From assembly GCA_019802505.1 (NCBI GenBank), contig JAFMOC010000031.1, positions 600,001 to 664,000 of the forward strand: a stretch of 64,000 bases of DNA, written 5' to 3'. Both the position numbers and the translations under genes were made by a program. This stretch comes from Corydoras sp. C115 (taxonomy: Eukaryota; Chordata; Actinopteri; Siluriformes; Callichthyidae). Positions 24,560 through 36,837 of this stretch are shown here, piece by piece; within the stretch, counting starts at the first letter, position 1, and the number at the start of each line of letters is the position of its first letter. Below the pieces are notes generated by a model. That model was not told the DNA's origin. It made no database searches and saw nothing but the letters and a program-made list of their open reading frames with translations.

Positions 24560-27500
24560 GTGATATGCTCTTTAGGAAAGCTAATGCCAATGTCACAAAA
24601 GCCGTAAGTCAGTTCATCAGTTCACACCAAACAGTTTTGCGCACTTTACGCATTAATAAGATTTACACTTTAACATTAATATATCCAGATAAATGCAGCT
24701 CTCAATTTATATATAACACATGAATAATACTCAGTTTATTGTTAGTGTGGGGCATTCTGTTATTCCTTGTGTTTCGCTCAGCCACATAACTTAATTGGGA
24801 TTGCCGTGCTGAGGCCTATCCCAGCAATCACAGGATAAATGATGACAGAGCAGACATACCAACACATTTATACCTGGAGCGATTTTATTAACTCTGGTTC
24901 ACCTGAAGCATGTGTAGGATATTTATGAAAACATGCCAATTCCCAACAAAAAGACACTGAAAAAACATTTATTTATTTATTTGCATACTGAATCATTTTT
25001 CCATGGGATAGGACGCTGGAGCCTATCCCAAAGCTTTTGGGGTGCAAAAGTTTGAACCACTTTGTTTTTGTTTTGCAGTTTTGATGATGATGATGATGAG
25101 GAGGATGAGATAAATGGGTTAAGGACATTTTAACATTGATCAGTGTCTGATTGCAGAACTGTTTTTCATTCATATTTGGAGCATTCCAGAAGAGGACCAC
25201 GTGTTTGTGACTGCCTGGTATTATGGTATGTGTCATGACTGATGACGTGATGGGTCTAGCTCTGTCTTGATGTCTCGCTTAACAGCAAGAAATTCCAGTG
25301 TCAGATTCCAGGATGGACGGCCGGGGTCTTTTGCATGTTTGTTCTGTGTTTGCTTGTGTTTCCGCTGAGAAGGCGACCCCATAACAACCCCCCCCCCCAC
25401 ACACACACACACACACACAACCACAGACACACACACACTTTGGTTCAAGTTATTAGAAGAAAGCGTCTTTATTTTTTTGGATGTTATGTTTTCTGATGTG
25501 TTACTGCTCTGTATCTTCAGGTTCCCCTCTTGTTTATTTCAAATGTTGAAGTTCATCTCCCCGCTGTGGGATCTGATGCTTGAGGTGAACACAACTCACA
25601 ACTCACAACTCAGGACGAAAAACTTGTGGAAAATATTCACAATGCACAAAAGTACCCAGCGCTTCTTATACGAGTAGCTCATAAAAAAACAAGTCAGTGG
25701 AAAGTGCAGGATTGCGTAACACGGGAGACCCATTTGAGGGCGAGTCAGTATGGGAGCCAAAATAACACTTCCAGCTCATACGGGGTCTGAGTTTCAGCCG
25801 AGAACCCGAGGAGCACGAAGCAAAAAAAAAAAAAAAAAGAATTTATTCAGAGAAGCTGAGTGAAAATCTGTCTGCTGTAGTTTTAACTATCGATCTGATT
25901 GGATCTTTAACTGTGCTGTTAAATTTATATGATCATTTGAATTTGTAGATTATTATTATTATTATTATTATTATTATGCTGCCTGTAAATGGTTGCCTTT
26001 TCTGCAACAGCTGTCGTCCTTCTGGAAAGGCCTTCCTTAAGATTTTGGAGTGTGTCTGTGGAAAAATGTTCTCCCTGAAGAGCGCTTGTGTTGGATGAGA
26101 ACCTGGTTCACAATCTCCATCCCTGAGGTGTTAGATGAGGTTGAGGTCGGGATTCCGTGCAGGTCAGTCTACGTCTTTCACACTAGACCCAGTGTCTCAC
26201 TCCAGAGTGTCTTTATGGACCTTATTTTTTGCAGTGCGACAAAAAGGGCCTTCCCTAAACTGTTTCCGTAGAGTTAAGCTTAAATTTGCCTGTGGCAATG
26301 GGACCCTAATTGACTTACATTTATTTAAACGATGCGTTCTGACGCCGATGAGTCCGCTGTATCCACGTGGCGCCATTTTTCTGTTTTAATATTAATCTGT
26401 TGAAACCGTCCGTCCTCGTGCTTCAGAAGATGTGCGCACAGCTCTGTAATTCTGATAAGATCTTTATTAATGAGCTGTGGAATCAGGAGGCTCACTTTTG
26501 AAGCTTCTTGTTTACCCAACAGTCAGGTGCAAATCTCTTAAGCCACACCCCCGTGAGAAGCCCCTGTAAATGCTGCAGATAGGTTTCGAACCAGCATCAG
26601 ATGACATGCTTGTGCTTGCTGCTGCTAATTTGTCTAAGACGGCCCGGGTCTGGAATGGAACCGGAGCTCACCTCGAGATTAGCAACTGTTTCTCTTTCAC
26701 AGTTTTGAATTCATCAACTAATTAATACCTATGTTTACATTTAATCATAGTTTATGATTTATTGGTGGTTGCAGAGTCTCAGGTTGAAATGGAAACGGCC
26801 CTGGTGGTGTTATGTTATGTTATGTATGTTGTACGACAAGAGTCTGCGACGGCTTGTGGTAATGAACACCTTAAACTCATCTTATCGCTTGGAAGGCGGG
26901 AAAACAGACGTTTGCTGCGACTTGTGCCAATTTGGGGAACACCGTATTAACGTGATGACATCAGCCACCCCTCCCTCTAGATTTCCCTCCAAAAAAAACC
27001 AGAGGACCAGATAAATCTTTTTATATTAGAACCACACTGCAGTTCCGGGTTCTTCGCTCTGCCAACAGGAAACCGCGGTTTGCCAGAGAAGTGCTGCCAA
27101 GAATTCTCAGGAGTATTAAACACTGACAGAGGGCACTATCCCGTCTTAATGGATCGCGGCAGCCTCACCCTCACGGTAAAGGACATCCCTGTGGAAACAG
27201 GACACCGCCATGTCTTTCAGCACACACAGTGTGCTTATAGCAGCTCCCCAGAGAAGATTAACTCCCAGATAGTGTCCGTTCTCATGCTCTGCCCTGGGTT
27301 AGGCATTCGTCAGGACAACCACAAGTGCTGTAACCTGCTGCCACGTACATTCCATCCACGGCGTCGCCCCAACCTCCCGGCGTGGCCGATCGTATGTTGA
27401 TAATCTGTGTTTCTGAACATACAGTACTGAAGGTGCGCCGCGTGTCTAAATGTGGCCTGGGCGAGCTTTCATCTCCGCTGCTGCATTTAGTTTATGAGCT

Positions 27501-28364
27501 CACAGCCAGCCGCTCATGTCACTTCTGCCGCCAGGGTGGAGAAAGCCAATCCGTGTTCTTAAGTAGCCGTAATGAAGGTTCTCTTCATTCATGAAATAGA
27601 AAGGTGGACCTTATTAAAGGTGTTAGCAAGCGGCCGCGTGTCCGCTTGCTCTCAGCCTTTCATCAAGGCCGCGTCCTCGTCATCGTCAGGGTCTCGCCGT
27701 GGCGTCACACCACGCCGTCCCGGTCCCACTTTAAGGGACTATTGTGGTCGGCGGGAACAGTGACTGAGACGTTTACTTGAAACGCCTTCGTGCTTCCCAT
27801 CGTGACGCGACACATGACGACACAGCGAGTTGTTTATTCCGACGGCGCAAACCCCGAAGCACCTGCTGTTTGGCCCCAGCGGGTTCCTGCAGTGATATAC
27901 TGCACTGAGGGGCCATGGATTTCTTCACCCGGAGGTGCTGCAGATCAAGGCTCCCATCAGGGAAAGCCGATACAGCAGCAACACCTCCTGCCAGTCCCTG
28001 GCGTTTGATTGCTCCCAGTTTTAGCTTGCTGACATCTGAGTTGATGGACATGTTTTTTGCTGATAGGTTAGCAAAGCACGGAGCAGAGAAATGAAACCCA
28101 ACCTCAGATATCCGGAAGGCTGGGCTCCTCTGAATATCTCCTTCACTCGGCCGGAGAGTCAACATTTCCCTCTGGATTATGATTGCGCTCCTTGATTAGG
28201 CCTTTTTTAGTCAGTGCACTCAGACTGCGGTCGTCGGATGTCCTGTTCAATAAGAACGTGTGCGGAACCCGAGAAATATCAAAGGTGTCTCTGAAACACA
28301 GAACCTTACAAACCCTGGCGCCATTAAATGTTACTGTTTATACAGAAGTCTGTATTTACCCAAT
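24560..28364. other. Intergenic stretch between kcna6 and the gramd4 3' side
   Basis: No gene supported on either strand. Contains C-tract/(CA)n at 25,389-25,438, (ATT)n at 25,949-25,977, poly-A at 25,821-25,838 and a transposon remnant at 26,005-26,290. The 106-codon frame at 27,080 and the 130-codon minus frame at 27,773 show no recognisable domain. Confidence 0.35.
26005..26290 (+). repeat. Probable DNA-transposon remnant common in fish
   Basis: Phrases such as CCTTCTGGAAAGGCCTTCC, ATTTTGGAGTGTGTCTGTGG and TCTTTATGGACCTTATTTTTT resemble a highly repeated teleost DNA-transposon sequence that I know from other fish. Heavily decayed; no terminal repeats found. The class (possibly Tc1-like) is uncertain. 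Confidence 0.4.
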
Positions 28365-28378
28365 ATAGTTTGCCTTTT

Positions 28379-28728
28379 GGGCGGCACGGTGGCTTAGTGG
28401 TTTAGCACGTTCGCCTCTCGGCGCTAGGGATTCCCGGTTCGAATCCCCATCTGGGTGGTTTCCATGTTCTCCCCGTGTCTGCGTGGGTTTCCTCCGGGTT
28501 CTCCGGTTTCCTCCCACAGTCCAAAAACATGGATCAAGGTCAATTGAATTCTCAAAGAAATTGCCTCATGTAGAGTGTGTCTGTGTGAGTGAGTGTGTGC
28601 CCAGCGATCGATTGGCGCCCTGTTCTGGGTCTACCTGCCCAGCGCCCGAGACGTTCTCCCCTGGATGGGCATGTGGAACCCCACCGCGACCCTAATAGAG
28701 GATAAAGCGGGAGATAATGAATGAATGA
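28379..28728 (+). mobile_element. tRNA-derived SINE (major family), full length, with 14-bp target-site duplication
   Basis: Flanked by ATAGTTTGCCTTTT at 28,365-28,378 and 28,729-28,742. Confidence 0.92.
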
Positions 28729-28742
28729 ATAGTTTGCCTTTT

Positions 28743-28985
28743 AGGCGCGGTGGTGTAGCGGTCCCGCCTCGCAGTGCTGGGGATCCAGGTTTGACTCCCG
28801 ATCTGGGTGGAGTTGGTATGTTCTTCTCGCGTCTGTGTGGGTTTTCTTTGGGTTCGCCAGTTTCTTCCCAGAGTGAAAAAACATGGTTTTAAGTTGAAGT
28901 GGCTACATCAAATTGCCCCTATATTCTGTGTGTGTGTGTGTGTGTGTTCTCAGTGATGAATTGGCACCCTGTCCTGAGGTTATTG
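28743..28985 (+). repeat. Diverged SINE abutting the younger copy
   Basis: Starts AGGCGCGGTGGTGTAGCGG immediately after the younger SINE's target duplication. Body variant as in the older subfamily (ATGGTTTTAAGTTGAAG), plus an internal TG expansion. Confidence 0.75.
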
Positions 28986-29193
28986 GCATTTAAAGTTAGT
29001 ATTTAAATTTGGTTTGTAAATAATCCCTTCATTGTACGTTCGGTGCACTTTTTGGCTGAGAGATCGACATCTGATATTCAATCATTTTAAGATTTACAGT
29101 TGAGCAGCTGGTTTCCGTGTCGTTCTTCCTACTCTGCTTATTGGAGTAATGCCTCATTTGTCATATTACTCCTCTGCATCTGTATACAGGGCA

Positions 29194-29196
<3 letters not shown>

Positions 29197-29249
<53 letters not shown>
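29197..29249 (+). repeat. (TG)n microsatellite
   Basis: About 26 TG units. Confidence 0.92.
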
Positions 29250-29253
<4 letters not shown>

Positions 29254-32124
29254 GCCATATTGAGTATCACTGCGTTTTTACAACAACCAGTCGTTAAGCA
29301 AAATATCCAGTTAAATGTAACGGGACGCGCCTTGAATTTTAGTCCAAAATTCCTTAATATTTTTCCAACGGGATCGAAAAGGACGAGACGATTCACATGT
29401 TATTAAATCGTTTTACTTAAATAGAAAAGAATTACAGCACGTTTTACATTAAAACAATTTGATTAGAAACAGTCTGAGGTTTTGACACGATTAGTGTGAG
29501 ATCCTTCGTTCAGAGAGATCACAGGGCAGCTCTGTAGCTCACAGATCATTACAAAGAAATCAACGGGACGCACGCAAGACGAGCAGTTTAGCATAAAATC
29601 GTCAGAATGAGTCTGACGGGGCTTTTCATCTCGAACCTTCTCATAAAACATAAATCAGTCATGTGTCATTTTGTCGTCTTCGTTTACATCCATATATGGC
29701 ATGCTGGGTCTCAGCGTGATATTCGTTTGTTCAGACGTGATGTTAACGACAATAACGCACAGCTCTGAGCGCTTCACATTCACAACGCGTGACATACATA
29801 TAGATAAACAGAAAGCTGATTCCTGATGAGCTCTAATCCTGTTGTATTTGATTTCTTAAAGAAACCAGCATCCTGTTCCTCAGGGATCAATGTTCACTTT
29901 AAAAAACCGGACTGGATTACGTTGTGGTAAAAAATTTTTTGAAAGATTATTAAAGATTGTGTTTTCAATAATTTCGTTTCTAAATCAAATCTTTTTGTAT
30001 TAGTTTGTGTTTATAACTGTTTTATAAAAGCAAAAAAGATCCACAGTGCTGAATATGGGCTTCGTCAACATGGTGCTGACGACAAAATGACACACGACTT
30101 CAGTGGTCTGCGGGTTAGTACCAAGTATCAGTATCTACCACTTCTGAGTAGAACACTTAAAACACAAAAAAAAAAAAATTCAAACAATTAAAAAAAGCGC
30201 ATAGGAAACAACCCGATTAAATTCAGAGCACAAATCCAACATTTCCACAGTTTAACTGACCGAGTCACTCTCACAGCAGCAAGAAGAAAAAAAAAACACT
30301 CTGCACAAAGACAGCAGGCTCATTTTCATTCTCCTGGGTCGCTCCAGGAATCAAACCGACCTGAACGCAGCACGTCAACACAAGATATTAAGGGCATAGC
30401 AAACATACAGACATCAGATTTGGCAAACGGGGCTGTGCTTCTCGTCTAATCAGTTTGAAAGTCTGATTAATTCCTATCTGATCTCGAGTTAATCGCTGGG
30501 TGAAGTTTAAGTTTTGCACTGAAGACATTCTTTGTGTCAGTGAGGGCTGTGGCAGTAGAACGAGCTCAAAAAACCATTAATCATCTCGTCCCTAATCAGG
30601 AACGTCACAGATTACTGAAAGCTGGGTTAGAAACAAAGATTCTGCAGTGATACAGACCTCGGAGCAATAAGGGTCCAAACCCCTGACCTTCAGACTGATG
30701 ACGCTGGATGACATGGACGGTTCTTGGATGGAGGGACATGGTGGGGGTCAGCGGTTGGTTCAGACACAGCAGTGCTGATGTGTTGCAGAACCCGGAGCAT
30801 CACCGAATCTTTGCCTGGATGACGCAGCAGTCCGCACTTCTTCTATACATTTCACACAATTTATAACGAACACCCTCCAAACGAAAATCCAGCAAATTTT
30901 AAATAATCAAATAACACAAATATTTTATAGGAGTTCGTGACTCCAGTGCAAAACTAAAGGAGACCTTAAGGTTCAAGCAGGTGATTGGATGTTAGCAACA
31001 CTTCATCAATACTTTTGTACATTTGATGATGATGATGTGAAGAATGTCCGTTTATTTCTGGTGTTTTTTTTTTATTCAGGAAGGCAGTGAAGCGATGCAC
31101 AGAGACAGTTTGTGTACAAGAACAGCAGAACTACACAAAAACACACACACAATGCTACACTAACTGTATAAAGTGCAGGGTCGCACAGCATCATGTGATT
31201 TTTTTTTTTTTTTAAGTACACAACCTCAAGTATACCCCTCCCAACCCACACATTTTATATATATAAATCATATATATATATATAAACATAAACCATTGTG
31301 AGGTTGTGTTTTTAAGTTTGCATTCAACAGTTTGGTATGAATTCGACAGAAATACATAAGAGGGTTAAAAGGCTGTGTCTGAACTCACACACTACCTACT
31401 ACACAAAAGATGTAGGCGAGTGGAGGTATGTCCGAACACGCAGTACGCATCGAGCAGTAGGTGGACAGTTCATGGCTGACCTCCTAAATTGGAAGCTATT
31501 TTGAAGTGACAGAAGCACATTGATATCCCATAATTCAACGGAAGCGTAATCATTTGATCAGATGGAGAGTGAATAAGATACAACCGAAAATTAATGATCA
31601 AGTCCAACGTCCTCTGAGATCAAACAATGCAATACGGTGGAAGAACCCATTGAAGGTTATGTGGACACTACAGTATACGCTTAATTTAAATGACTACGTA
31701 CCGTTTAGTAGGCGATTTTAGACGCAGTGTAGGCGAGGAAACAGCTTTACTAAATTAATTAGGGCATCCCAATTTACAAAACACTGTCCGAAGCAGCAGA
31801 GAAACACGACAACGGTGGAACTTTGTTCTGTTTGTGCGGTTTATGCGTGAGCAAATCCATGAATGAATTTGGTTTTACGAACGTGGTTTTAATGATTAAG
31901 TTGAGATGACCGTACGGAAAAATGTACTCGGCGCGTCTATATGATTGTGGCGCAAGTAAGACGGTGCGGCGCTGTTGTGCTTCCTAAACCAGGACTCATT
32001 CCATGATCCAGCATGAACACTGTTTATACCCTGACTGACTCAACTACCAAAGTACCACCGTGGGGCAAAAGCTGAAGTGGTGCGTTAAAGACTGTAGTCA
32101 GCTATATTCGGCACATCATAAGGG

Positions 32125-32330
32125 GTGTGGTAGCTCAGTGGTTATGGTGTGGGGCAATCAAGCAAAAGGTTGTGGGTCCACTGACGTACGGGTCCTCGAG
32201 CTCAACCCGTAACCTTCACTGATCCAGGGGGCTGTACCACGACCAACCCTGTTCTCTGACTCTAACCCCATTGGGATATCTGTAAGATGCTTTGGATGAA
32301 AGTATCCTCAGGGTCCTCAAAAAAAAAAAA
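32125..32330 (+). repeat. V-SINE-like copy
   Basis: Head GGGTGTGGTAGCTCAGTGG, later GATGCTTTGGATGAAAGTAT and a poly-A tail. The B-box region is damaged. Confidence 0.65.
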
Positions 32331-32645
32331 AAAATCTCAGAAGTGACCCTATTAAGCGAGTAATAAGATGAGATTGTGTCCTTATAAATAATTAGTAATT
32401 GGTTATTAGCGATTGATCAAGCATTGTTATGATCAAATATTGTTATGAATTATCCTAAACTATGTTACGTTTAATAGTTTAATCGATCAGAGCTTTATTT
32501 TAGGGCGGGGACGGTGTAGGCTGCTCTACCTTCTTGTAAGATACAAGTGCACAAGTCTAACAAGTTAAAACGGCACTAAGGAATCGTTGTAGAATTAACC
32601 TGCGCTTACATACGACGAGCTAATTTAAAATACACAGGTCTATTC

Positions 32646-32647
<2 letters not shown>

Positions 32648-32692
<45 letters not shown>
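32648..32692 (+). repeat. (TG)n microsatellite
   Basis: About 22 TG units. Confidence 0.92.
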
Positions 32693-32693
<1 letters not shown>

Positions 32694-33075
32694 CATAAGC
32701 CAGGCCCCCGGTTAAATGTCACGTTACACAAAACAGACCAAGAAGAACCAGCTTCTATATTTAAAAACTACACGATGTAAGACTGAGTTATGAGAGATGA
32801 AAACACACTCACACGAGGTGAGAATCCATTCAGGAAACTAGAGAACCAGCTCCTATTCCAGAACGTTTTTTTTTCCCAGTAGCACACTGCTGCAGGAAAA
32901 CTGCGGTGCACCAGACGGGGGCGTCTTTTATTCCAGTAGAACCGTGTTTAAAACCCCAGCCCAAAACCAAAGCCTGGGTCGAACCCCCTTTTTTGTGCAG
33001 CTCCTCTGTGGAAGCGCAGAAGGATGCAGAGCAGCCTCGGGGTGACGAGCGCCGGCCGGCTTCATAACCACACCT

Positions 33076-36000
33076 CTACATTTCGGAGCTGGTGACCGTG
33101 ACGGGTGGCGCGTTGCCGAGGATCTTGCTGTACTGACTGATGATGGCCTCAAAGGCCTCGTCTCGGTGAATCATGGCGCCGAACACCAGCGGCTGGAGGA
33201 GAAGATGCAGCAGCACACGCTTAACTCAGCTGATACGAACATGTGATAATGAGCAGTAAAGTTAGTCACGCTTACTTTTTGCGTGGAGGGTGTTGCTATG
33301 GAAATTCCCATTCCAGATCCAGGTAATACTGACAGAACCTTATACTGAAAGCGGTAAACACAGGTGTAAATGCAGGCGTCAGGTGTAAACACACAGCCTG
33401 CAGCATCAGCAGCGGTGCTCGAAGGAAAAATGCTCAGCGAAATAAAAAATACCTTTTGAATACTCGTAATATCTTGCAGCTTAATGACTTTATTCTTCTT
33501 GGATGAAGCCGAGCGAGAACTGGAGCTCTCAAAACACAGGTAGCTGAAGAGAAAGAGACAAACAGGACAACACCACACGCGTCATGTCATCACGCTGTGT
33601 ACAAAGTTCAGAATGTAAAGCATCACTTCCACAGGTAAACACTGAAGCATCTGCAGGAATTGTGGACACTGCTCAGATTCGTCCGCCAGAGGGCGCTCAC
33701 GAGAATCAAGAAAGCATCATTATTAGATGGCTTGAAAAGCCATCTCTTAGTGGTTAGCACGTTCTCCTCTCAGCACTAGGGATTTCCCGGTTCGAATCCC
33801 AATCTGGGTGGAGTTTCCATGTTCTCCCCGTGTCCGCGTGGGTTTCTTCCGGGTTCTCTGGTTTCCTCCCACAGTCCAAAAAACATGGATCAAGTCAATT
33901 GAATTCTCCAAGTTGCCCCATATAGAGTGTGTGTGAGTGAGTGTGCGATGGATTGGCATCCTGTCCTGGGTCTATCTGCCCAGCGCCCGAAACGTTCTCC
34001 CCTGGATGGGCATGGGGAACCCCTCCGCGACCCTAATAGAGGATAAAGCGGGAGATAATGAATGAATGAATGAATGAATGAAAAGCCATCTATTGTTATT
34101 TCAAAATGAAATGGGACACACGGGTCAGAAATACATTTCAAATCACAAGAGAAATGAAATGGGTTCAGAATGTTCAGCAGTTATTCAGATGATTATGAAA
34201 TTAAGTGTGCATGACGTAAAACCCTCATACTTTTCCGTCACATAGAGGACTCCATTGCGTATGTAATCAGTCGGCATTTTTCGGTCTCTGTTGATTAAAC
34301 AGCAGCGCCAGCCGTTTTCACAGACTGCAGAAAACCAAACGAAAAGCAGTTAAAAAGCTGACATTCAATTAAAAACATCACATACTGTATGTCTTAACCG
34401 TTATAACATCAAACGCCTTCTTTAAATGTCTAAAATGTGCACATCATAACAAAAGTACATGGAATCATTCAAACGTGGCTGTAAGCACCTCTGATCATAC
34501 GGGTTACCCAACAGGAAACATCTGTCCGGCTTTAAATCAATTAGGGGTGAGCTGCAATATTCGCTGATTCGACGATTCGATTCGGAGAACCGTAGTCGAC
34601 TATGAACCTCATAATCGAATGTACCATTTTGACCACATGGGGGCGCCCATGGCTGCTGCTAAGCATTAGTTTTTACATGAAATGTCTTTGTTTTCGTTAT
34701 ATATATATAGCCTTTTGTCAAATAAAATCATCCTAATTTCTGTTAATATATTTTTTTAAATGATGTGTGCGCTTTAACAATAGGCTACACATTAATAAAG
34801 CTCCCCCTGCAGTTAGTTGCACATTCCGGTGCTCTAGAAAAACAAGTAAAATATAAAAAAAATCTTTTTTAAAAACCACGCTTATAGCGCCATCTTGATG
34901 TGAAATTTTAACTGATTCGACTATCGGTCGACTACAGGGAAAATCTGACGAATCAGATTCGACTATGAAAATCCTTAGTTGAATACACCCCTAAAATCAA
35001 TACTCTGGTAGGTTTCTCACCTGATAGGGGGCGCTCATTTTCAGACAGGTTGAACACTTCATGGAAAGGACCTCTCTTGGTGCTGTAAGCACGCCCACTC
35101 TCCTCATCACGTCCGACGCCGCATGGCATGCCAGCTCCCAGGTTTCCGCGCGACACCACGGGCTGAAGCTGCTGCAGTGAGGAGAGCGGGAAAGTTAAAG
35201 CACAAACGCAGAACGTCGAGAACCAACTCACTACCGCTTACAGACCATAAACAGCACCAAACAATCAAGAATCCATCTTCTGAATGATGAATAATAAATC
35301 AACAGAGGACAGAGTAAAGAGGACGTACACCGTATGTACTGCAGTCCAGCAACAGACAGACTACAGTCTGTAAGTCTAGAACCACAAAGTCCATCTTTAC
35401 TGTAAGTGGAACTGATGACATGGACAATAAGTGAAGCAAAACACAGGACAGCAGAACAGTCAGCAGCGCGGGGCAGATGTGGACCCAGCGGTCCGTCAGT
35501 GACGGGATGTGAAGTTAATTCACTGACCTGCTTCTGAATTCTGATTGGTTAAGATATTTAAATGCAAACTTGACTGTTTTGATGTCATTGGTTTTATCTA
35601 CAGTCTACTGCCAAGGATGTTTAAACTGAACTCTGTAACATGAACAAAGACACACACACACACACACACACACAACCCCAACACCACCACCACACACACA
35701 CACACATCACATAAAGTGACACACAGCTAGTAGTGGCAAAGCTGTTAGAGCAGAAGCCACACTAGTTCCCTACCTTCTCAAACCCAGACAGCTAAGAAAG
35801 AAAAATAACAAAACACAAATGTGATAGACTTTTAAATAAAATAAATCCACCGGCCGCCTCAATCCATCTCACTAAAACAGTGTCATGTAATAAAGAGTGA
35901 ACATCAGGACTTTAAACAGGACGAGTGATTCACTGCACGAATGACTGAACGGTGATGAAGTGACATTTAATGAGTCTGATGAACAGAAACCCGGGTGTTC

Positions 36001-36669
36001 CACACTCACCCGTCGGCTGATGTTGGTACTGTGGCGCTCCTTGAGTTGAGGGTCGGTAGGCAGGCTTTTCCAAACAATGTAGGGGGTGTCATATTTGTCT
36101 CTAAGTTTGGGGCAGCTCTTAAAGATAAAGTCGATCATGAAGAACTTGATTCCAGCATAAAGCCCTAACATCAGAAACACATCTGGTGTTAGAAAGATGT
36201 GCTAAAGCTATGTGTGCATGGGGGGGGGGAGGGGGCGGAGACGACACTGAATGATGACATCTCACCGATTATGAAGCCCAGCAGTTTGTATGGCAGCAAA
36301 CAGGAAGCGATAAATGCCATCCACAAGCCAACGTACAGCTTCTGTGTGATTTCTGGCTGCACCCACATGAACAGACTGCAACAGAACACACAGCGTTTAA
36401 GTCACACAGCTGTTTATAAACCATTCAATGGTCTTGTAATAACAGACTTTTAATAAAGGTTTTATTGTTTTGTTTTTTTAAATGAAGAATCAGACTTTGT
36501 AGGTTTTAATACATAATGCCGTGTAAAATTAAATGTGGAAAGTCAGAACTAAGAGCAATTTCATTTTCTTTTTTGCCTTAAATGAGTTGAAATGAGCAAA
36601 ATAAATAGATTAACAGAAAAATGTTATAAAAAAAAACAAAAAAATGCTGACAAGTGTGGGCGCCATGCG

Positions 36670-36754
<85 letters not shown>

Positions 36755-36767
36755 TACATACATACAT

Positions 36768-36837
<70 letters not shown>

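Larger units (their letters stand above)
29400..33075 (-). other. Region downstream of the gramd4 stop; 3' UTR for at least the right end
   Basis: The gramd4 stop codon is at 33,078-33,076. A minus-strand AATAAA (TTTATT at 32,927-32,932) lies about 145 bases further on and could be the first polyadenylation site; a longer 3' UTR is possible. Contents: V-SINE-like copy 32,125-32,330, (TG)n 32,648-32,692, an inverted 21-bp pair at 29,658-29,678 / 30,078-30,098, and a possible DNA-transposon remnant around 31,370-31,800 (CACACACTACCTACTACAC; TAGGCGAGTGGAGG). No other gene is supported. Confidence 0.4.

Noticed and set aside
27080..27400. 106-codon plus-strand frame
   Set aside because: No domain, no start context of note, no partner exons recognised.
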